A DNA stretch of 9,913 bases. Source: JACKCP01 sp051744925. Lineage in GTDB: Bacteria; Desulfobacterota; Desulfobacteria; Desulfobacterales; JACKCP01. The stretch spans positions 1 through 9,913 of the forward strand of contig JBNJDM010000078.1 of assembly GCA_051744925.1 (NCBI GenBank), in the 5' to 3' direction. A program made the position numbers and the translations under genes. The notes under the pieces are model-generated. The model was not told where the DNA came from, did no database searches, and saw nothing but the letters and a program-made list of their open reading frames with translations. Shown one piece after another: positions 6,271-9,913 of the stretch; position 1 is the stretch's first letter, and every line of letters begins with the position of its first letter.

Positions 6271-7533
6271 TCCAGCATCCCCGGCTTCCTTGAGATTAAA
6301 AGCAGACTTAACATCTATAAAACAGCCTTTAGCAGAAAGCTTTTCCTTAAAATCTTTTAAAGTAAGAACTTTGTATTCCTTATGGGATACTGCAAGAACT
6401 ATGGCATCAACTGTTCCAAGATCTTCCCAGGAGCTGAGATTTATGCCGTATTCTTCTTTTGCTTCTTCTTTATCCGCGATGGGATCGTGAACAATTACCT
6501 GAGCTCCGTAAGATTCAAGCTCGTTAACTATATCTGTAACCCTTGTGTTTCTTAAATCAGGGCAGTCTTCTTTAAAAGTAAGTCCTAAAACAGCAATTTT
6601 GGATTCTTTTATATTGCAGCTGGCCTTAATCATCTCTTTGATTGTTTTTTCAGCAATATATTTCCCCATTCCGTCGTTTATCCTTCTTCCTGCCAGAATA
6701 ACTTCAGGATGGTAGCCTATATTCTGTGACTTGAATGTTAAATAATACGGATCAACTCCTATGCAGTGACCTCCGACAAGACCGGGTCTGAAGGGAAGAA
6801 AATTCCATTTTGTTCCTGCAGCTTCTAAAACATTCATTGTATCTATGCCGAGTTTGTCAAATATAAGAGAAAGCTCGTTAACAAGAGCAATATTAAGATC
6901 TCTTTGTGTATTTTCTATTACTTTTGCTGCTTCAGCCTCTTTTATTGTCTCTGTAAGATGAGTACCTGCTCTGATAACAGACTTATAAAGTTCATTAAGC
7001 ATTTGAGCAGTCTCTTTTGTATCTCCTGAAACAACCTTTTTTATATCTGGAAGTCGTCTTTCAAAATCTCCGGGATTAATTCTTTCCGGAGAATATCCAA
7101 CATTAAAATCTGTTTTCCATTTCATACCTGACATTTTTTCAAGTACAGGAACGCATACCTCTTCTGTAGCTCCTGGATAAACAGTAGATTCAAAAACAAC
7201 TACAGCACCTTTTTTCATGTTTTTTCCTACTGTTTCCGACGATTTTACAAGGGGAGTAAGGTCAGGCTGCTTTGATTCATTAATAGGAGTTGGTACAGCA
7301 ATTATTATTATATCAGCATCGCTTAAATCTTTTGGGTCGTAAGTATAGTCAAGGTTTGTAGCTTCTTTGAGCTCTTTTTCAGTAACTTCAAGTGTTGAGT
7401 CTTTACCTGCTTTGCACTCTTCAACCCTTTTTTTATTTATATCAAAACCTGTTGTTTTGTATTTTTTTCCAAATTCAACAGCAAGGGGAAGGCCGACATA
7501 TCCCAAACCGATAACAGCGATATTTTTTTCCAT
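6250..7533 (-). CDS. tviB: UDP-N-acetylhexosamine 6-dehydrogenase, TviB/WbpO type
   Basis: Oxidises C6 of a UDP-N-acetylhexosamine (UDP-GlcNAc or UDP-GalNAc) to the uronic acid with two NAD+, making precursors for capsule, O-antigen or exopolysaccharide. The 427-residue length is normal for the family. Visible motifs: Rossmann GLGYVG (9-14), VPTPIN, ESTVYPGATEE, VGYSPERINPGD, AAKVIENTQRDLNIALVNEL, and the active-site GGHCIGVDPYYL with catalytic Cys257. GLTFKEDCPDLRNTR marks the C-terminal UDP-binding domain. The wording of these blocks matches Vi-antigen TviB and WbpO closely, more than UDP-glucose dehydrogenases; which epimer is used cannot be told here. ATG 7533 is preceded by AGGA (7546-7543, nine-base spacer). 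It converges with the chaperone operon and overlaps its last gene by 21 bp. A glycosyltransferase further upstream on the same strand suggests a polysaccharide locus. Confidence 0.93.
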   Translation of the reverse strand: MEKNIAVIGLGYVGLPLAVEFGKKYKTTGFDINKKRVEECKAGKDSTLEVTEKELKEATNLDYTYDPKDLSDADIIIIAVPTPINESKQPDLTPLVKSSETVGKNMKKGAVVVFESTVYPGATEEVCVPVLEKMSGMKWKTDFNVGYSPERINPGDFERRLPDIKKVVSGDTKETAQMLNELYKSVIRAGTHLTETIKEAEAAKVIENTQRDLNIALVNELSLIFDKLGIDTMNVLEAAGTKWNFLPFRPGLVGGHCIGVDPYYLTFKSQNIGYHPEVILAGRRINDGMGKYIAEKTIKEMIKASCNIKESKIAVLGLTFKEDCPDLRNTRVTDIVNELESYGAQVIVHDPIADKEEAKEEYGINLSSWEDLGTVDAIVLAVSHKEYKVLTLKDFKEKLSAKGCFIDVKSAFNLKEAGDAGLRFWRL

Positions 7534-7556
7534 AACTGAGTTTCCTGATTTATTTA

Positions 7557-7585
7557 ATTATAATTTTGAGATTTAATATGATTAA
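7557..7585 (-). promoter_or_regulatory. Candidate sigma-70-type promoter for the sugar dehydrogenase gene
   Basis: On the minus strand, TTAATC (7585-7580) and a perfect TATAAT (7562-7557) are separated by 17 bases, giving a predicted start near 7550 and a very short leader containing the AGGA ribosome site. A second option further upstream is TTGACT (7625-7620) with AATTAT (7602-7597), also 17 bases apart. The region is very AT-rich, so either match may be chance. Confidence 0.35.
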
Positions 7586-7631
7586 TCTGGAGATAAATAA
7601 TTGCTTAAATCTATGAAATAGTCAATTGTAA

Positions 7632-7652
7632 ATCAGGGTTTTCTGCCCTGAT
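7632..7652 (-). terminator. Short hairpin downstream of the phosphatase gene, weak terminator candidate
   Basis: ATCAGGG (7632-7638) and CCCTGAT (7646-7652) pair perfectly over 7 bp around a 7-base loop. It lies 44 bp beyond the stop codon of the phosphatase gene and before the dehydrogenase gene, on the strand of both. Only two T's follow on the minus strand, so termination by this hairpin alone would be weak. It also abuts the TTGACT at 7625-7620 and could instead be an operator. Confidence 0.35.
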
Positions 7653-7695
7653 AAGAGATAAAAAGACCGGTTTTAAGTTACAAAATTTATCTTTT

Positions 7696-8508
7696 TTAAA
7701 GGGAAACACCAACAGCTGCTATATCATCATGGCATTTAAAACGTGGGTATTTTCGACAATCAGGATCTGAGTTTTCAAGTTTTCTTATATGATTTTTTAT
7801 ATTTCCAAGACCGCCGTTTTGGTAAAGTTTTGCAAATTCATCAAAATCTGTTTTTTCAGGATCTTTGGAAGGAATAAAAAGACCGTCAGTAAAAAGGAGA
7901 ATGTGGCTTAAATTTTTCAAATCTTCTTTTCCTGAATTCAAAAAATTTGAAAATTTGCTTTCTCCGTTTAAAACGCCATACTCCGAGTTCATTGAAGATC
8001 TTACCTTTTTGATCTGAGGGAAAAGGGCTTTATGAATCGGTTTGTCAGTTTCAAAAGCAATCTTTTTCCACATGGACAAAGTCTCTTTGTCATGATTTAC
8101 AAAAGGTGCAGGTATTTTAACAGACCCGTCTTTATATATCATAAGTACAATGCTGTCACCGATCTGAATCCACTCGGCACAACCGTTTTTTATCCTTACT
8201 GCTGCTGCGCTTGTACTCCATAAAGAGCTTTTATCTGAGATATCAACATCTCTTTTTTGCATTTGATTTTGTATTTCTTTATTTGCTTTTTTGGCAAGCT
8301 CAGAAAGGCTGCAGGAATCATTTTGAAATACTTTGCAGGCTGTGGAGGACGCAAGAAAGCCTCCTGTTAATCCGTTTTCATAAACTTTTTTATCAAGGCT
8401 TGTTGCTCCGTCAAAGACTCCAAAGGTTGTATTGTTTATGCTTAAAGCATCCTCATTTATTCGTCCTGTGCCTTTTTCATATATATACTCTGTTTTCAGT
8501 CTGCCCAT
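7696..8508 (-). CDS. PP2C-type (PPM family) protein serine/threonine phosphatase
   Basis: A metal-dependent protein phosphatase, cytosolic, of 270 residues, the size of a lone PP2C catalytic domain. The metal-binding motifs are present in order: NEDA (18-21), GVFDGAT (30-36, with Asp33 and Gly34), WIQIGDS, LLFTDGLF (Asp208) and CHDDIAAVGV (259-268, with Asp261/Asp262). No membrane segment, sensor or regulatory domain is fused to it. Its normal partner would be a Hanks-type kinase or another phosphoprotein, and none is encoded in this window. ATG 8508 follows AGG (8518-8516) with seven bases between. It is 162 bp upstream of the dehydrogenase gene on the same strand, with a hairpin and promoter-like boxes between, so it may be its own unit. 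A substrate among the neighbouring chaperones or sugar enzymes cannot be inferred. Confidence 0.88.
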   Translation of the reverse strand: MGRLKTEYIYEKGTGRINEDALSINNTTFGVFDGATSLDKKVYENGLTGGFLASSTACKVFQNDSCSLSELAKKANKEIQNQMQKRDVDISDKSSLWSTSAAAVRIKNGCAEWIQIGDSIVLMIYKDGSVKIPAPFVNHDKETLSMWKKIAFETDKPIHKALFPQIKKVRSSMNSEYGVLNGESKFSNFLNSGKEDLKNLSHILLFTDGLFIPSKDPEKTDFDEFAKLYQNGGLGNIKNHIRKLENSDPDCRKYPRFKCHDDIAAVGVSL

Positions 8509-8691
8509 TTATATACCTGCGTTTATAGATCTTTATGCAAAAAAGAAATTAACCCGGGCAGGCTTATTATTCAAATTGATAATTTTGATATAAACAAGGA
8601 CAAGCATTGAAAAATTTTATAGGTGAGTGTGATGTTATCAAACCTGAATTGATTGCTTCTTCTTTTGTAACTATTAAGCTGGTTTTTATAA

Positions 8692-8709
8692 TTAGTTGCT
8701 GAACGAAAA
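8692..8709 (+). repeat. 18-bp dispersed repeat, copy 2
   Basis: Matches 386-403 at 17 of 18 bases in direct orientation, differing only at 8705 (G here, A there). The flanks do not match well, so the shared unit is short. An inverted nine-base fragment of the first copy occurs nearby at 8813-8821. Confidence 0.45.
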
Positions 8710-8783
8710 CTGCCTTTTTACCGGTTCTGCCTTAGAATCAAAATTTAATCATCTATCTTTACAATGGCTCAATTGAAGTCTTA

Positions 8784-8809
8784 GTGCCATAGCGACTTGG
8801 TGAGATAAA
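8784..8809 (+). repeat. Octamer-phased intergenic repeat, copy A
   Basis: GTG (8784-8786), GCG (8792-8794) and GTG (8800-8802) occur exactly eight bases apart, ending in GTGAGATAAA. This resembles the class of bacterial intergenic repeats in which short GCG/GTG-centred units recur every eight bases and close with GTGAGA plus A's. It matches copy B at 16 of 26 positions, including the last ten. Confidence 0.6.
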
Positions 8810-8839
8810 GCATTTGTTCAGGATTTAATCAGGTTTTCT

Positions 8840-8865
8840 GCGACCCTGTGCCACCGTGAGATAAA
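8840..8865 (+). repeat. Octamer-phased intergenic repeat, copy B
   Basis: GCG (8840-8842), GTG (8848-8850) and GTG (8856-8858) again lie exactly eight bases apart and end in GTGAGATAAA, identical to the end of copy A. The start-to-start distance between the copies is 56 bases, itself a multiple of eight. Confidence 0.6.
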
Positions 8866-8893
8866 AACAGTTTGCTGAATTTACAGAAACAGT

Positions 8894-9913
8894 TCATGCA
8901 AAACTCTGTATACCGCTTTCTGATTCTTTTTCTTTTAAAACAGAAATGTAGACATTATCTATTCTTTTAAAAACTTCTTTCCATGTGTATGCATTTATTA
9001 TTTTTTCAGATTCTGACTTGTCCACAGAAGGTTGTGACAAAACGTTTTCAAGCTCTTCATTTAAAACTTCTGCAAGAATTTTTATAAGATAGGGCATATC
9101 AGATTCAAAAGGGGTATCAACAGATTTAAGATCAGGAAGATTAATAAATTTTATAAAATCCGAATCTGCATTTCCTGCAATCTCTTTTGCTCCGGGAAGA
9201 TCTGTAGATATAACCCTGCATCCTGAGGCAAGGGCTTCGAAAAGAACCAGGGGAAGGCCTTCAAAAAAAGAAGGAAGAACAAATATGTGTGATTTTTTCA
9301 TAAGCTCTGAAAGTTCATTATGGCTCAAAGCACCGCAAAGAGTTATAGAGTCTTTCATTTCAAGTGCAAGATCTTTGCATTCCTTGTAATCTTTTCCTGT
9401 TCCTGATCCTGCAATATAAAGATGAAAAGGAATATTTGTAATATTTTTTAAAACAGACAAAGACTTTATAAACCAGTCAACGCCTTTGGCTTTTGATAAT
9501 TTTCCTGCATAAAGAAGGTTCACAGGAGGCGGAGCAGGGTTTTTGGCATAGGAAAAAAGCTTGTGATTAAAACCGCTTCCTGCAGGAATTATCTTATCTT
9601 CTTTTATACCGTACTTGTTTATAATCTCTTTTTTCTGAATTTTGCTAAGAGCAATTATACAGTCAATTTTTCTGCAGGGCCCAACTACATGCTCCCTGAG
9701 ATGAGGGCAGTTTTCAAGCTGCCTTAGTTCTGTTCCGTGGCAGCTTGTGACCATAGGAATATCCGGGCATACTTCCCGTGCTGCCGCAGATGCAAGCCAG
9801 AGATGGTTTGTATGAATTACATCAGGTTTAAAATCTTTGGCAGCTTTTGATATTACTTTTTTAAATATTTTTAAATATTTCTCTATTTCACGTTCTTCCA
9901 TATCTGAAAAGCA
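8894..9913 (-). CDS. GT4-type glycosyltransferase, GT-B fold (N-terminus outside window)
   Basis: Transfers a sugar from an activated donor to a growing glycan, probably at the cytosolic face of the membrane. An internal ATG at 9901 gives 335 residues, but the frame stays open to the right edge (four more codons) and the usual N-terminal Gly-rich strand and first helix of GT4 enzymes are missing. The true start therefore lies beyond the window. Counting from the 9901 Met, visible landmarks are DFKPDVIHTNHLW, TSCHGTEL, the donor-domain opening LLYAGKLSKAKG, and the retaining-GT signature FFEGLPLVLFEALASG with the E-x7-E pair Glu214 and Glu222. No membrane segment is seen. The sugar and linkage cannot be told. 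With the UDP-N-acetylhexosamine dehydrogenase two genes on it suggests a surface-polysaccharide locus; the 385-bp gap downstream argues against one simple operon. Confidence 0.9.
   Translation of the reverse strand, partial: CFSDMEEREIEKYLKIFKKVISKAAKDFKPDVIHTNHLWLASAAAREVCPDIPMVTSCHGTELRQLENCPHLREHVVGPCRKIDCIIALSKIQKKEIINKYGIKEDKIIPAGSGFNHKLFSYAKNPAPPPVNLLYAGKLSKAKGVDWFIKSLSVLKNITNIPFHLYIAGSGTGKDYKECKDLALEMKDSITLCGALSHNELSELMKKSHIFVLPSFFEGLPLVLFEALASGCRVISTDLPGAKEIAGNADSDFIKFINLPDLKSVDTPFESDMPYLIKILAEVLNEELENVLSQPSVDKSESEKIINAYTWKEVFKRIDNVYISVLKEKESESGIQSFA

Larger units (their letters stand above)
8509..8893. other. 385-bp intergenic region with repeats and no convincing gene
   Basis: Lies between the stop of the glycosyltransferase gene and the start of the phosphatase gene. 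It contains the second copy of an 18-bp dispersed repeat (8692-8709), a direct repeat CTGCCTT (8710-8716 and 8727-8733), and two 26-bp octamer-phased elements (8784-8809, 8840-8865). A possible 31-codon frame on the plus strand (TTG 8607 to TGA 8702) has AAGGA six bases before it but nothing else to support it. I see no tRNA-like fold, strong promoter or U-tailed terminator. Confidence 0.6.

Noticed and set aside
7367..7576. Plus-strand open frame of 69 codons over the start of the dehydrogenase gene
   Set aside because: Antisense to the conserved Rossmann region, with no independent support.
7632..7652. Strong intrinsic terminator
   Set aside because: The hairpin is good, but only two T's follow on the relevant strand; kept only as a weak candidate.
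8211..8528. Plus-strand open frame of 105 codons opposite the PP2C gene
   Set aside because: Rich in Leu, Phe, Tyr and Cys because it is the complement of the phosphatase codons; the phosphatase frame contains all PP2C motifs and this frame has none.
8784..8865. CRISPR array
   Set aside because: Only two diverged copies, no repeat longer than ten identical bases, and no cas gene in the window.

Overview
The window is AT-rich (roughly one third G+C by eye) and gene-dense. Spacings, Shine-Dalgarno sites and protein families are all bacterial. The strong A/T bias, lysine- and glutamate-rich proteins, several chaperone and TPR genes and a TviB/WbpO-type capsule enzyme fit an anaerobic, sulfate-reducer-like Desulfobacterota (Deltaproteobacteria) genome. 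That placement is an impression from style, not from a marker gene.

Left part, plus strand. The C-terminal end of an acidic protein of unknown function (to 373) is followed by a 146-bp gap holding an 11-bp inverted repeat and a TTGACT hexamer. Then comes a tight five-gene operon (520-6270): a large TPR protein, a small degenerate J-domain protein, a GrpE-type nucleotide exchange factor, an Hsp70 (DnaK family) with a shortened lid, and a small zinc-ribbon/helical protein. The gaps are 22, -8, 11 and 2 bp. This is a self-contained accessory Hsp70 machine (chaperone, exchange factor, J-like regulator) plus two uncharacterised partners. Two features stand out. The J-like protein has T-P-E where J proteins need H-P-D. 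The grpE reading frame has no suitable ATG and most probably starts at an ATT codon six bases after a perfect AAGGAG, inside the end of the J-like gene. The usual ATG-based call (3672) would cut off the first 52 residues.

Right part, minus strand, transcribed towards the operon. A GT4-type glycosyltransferase (running off the right edge), a PP2C-type protein phosphatase, and a TviB/WbpO-type UDP-N-acetylhexosamine 6-dehydrogenase. The glycosyltransferase and dehydrogenase point to cell-surface polysaccharide synthesis. The phosphatase lies between them without a clear operon link. The dehydrogenase gene converges on the chaperone operon and overlaps its last gene by 21 bp, so neither transcript can have a terminator between the two coding regions.

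The only long non-coding stretch (8509-8893) holds two copies of a 26-bp element with an exact 8-bp phase and an 18-bp element that recurs (17/18) in the gap before the chaperone operon. No tRNA, rRNA, CRISPR array, insertion sequence or phage gene was recognised.
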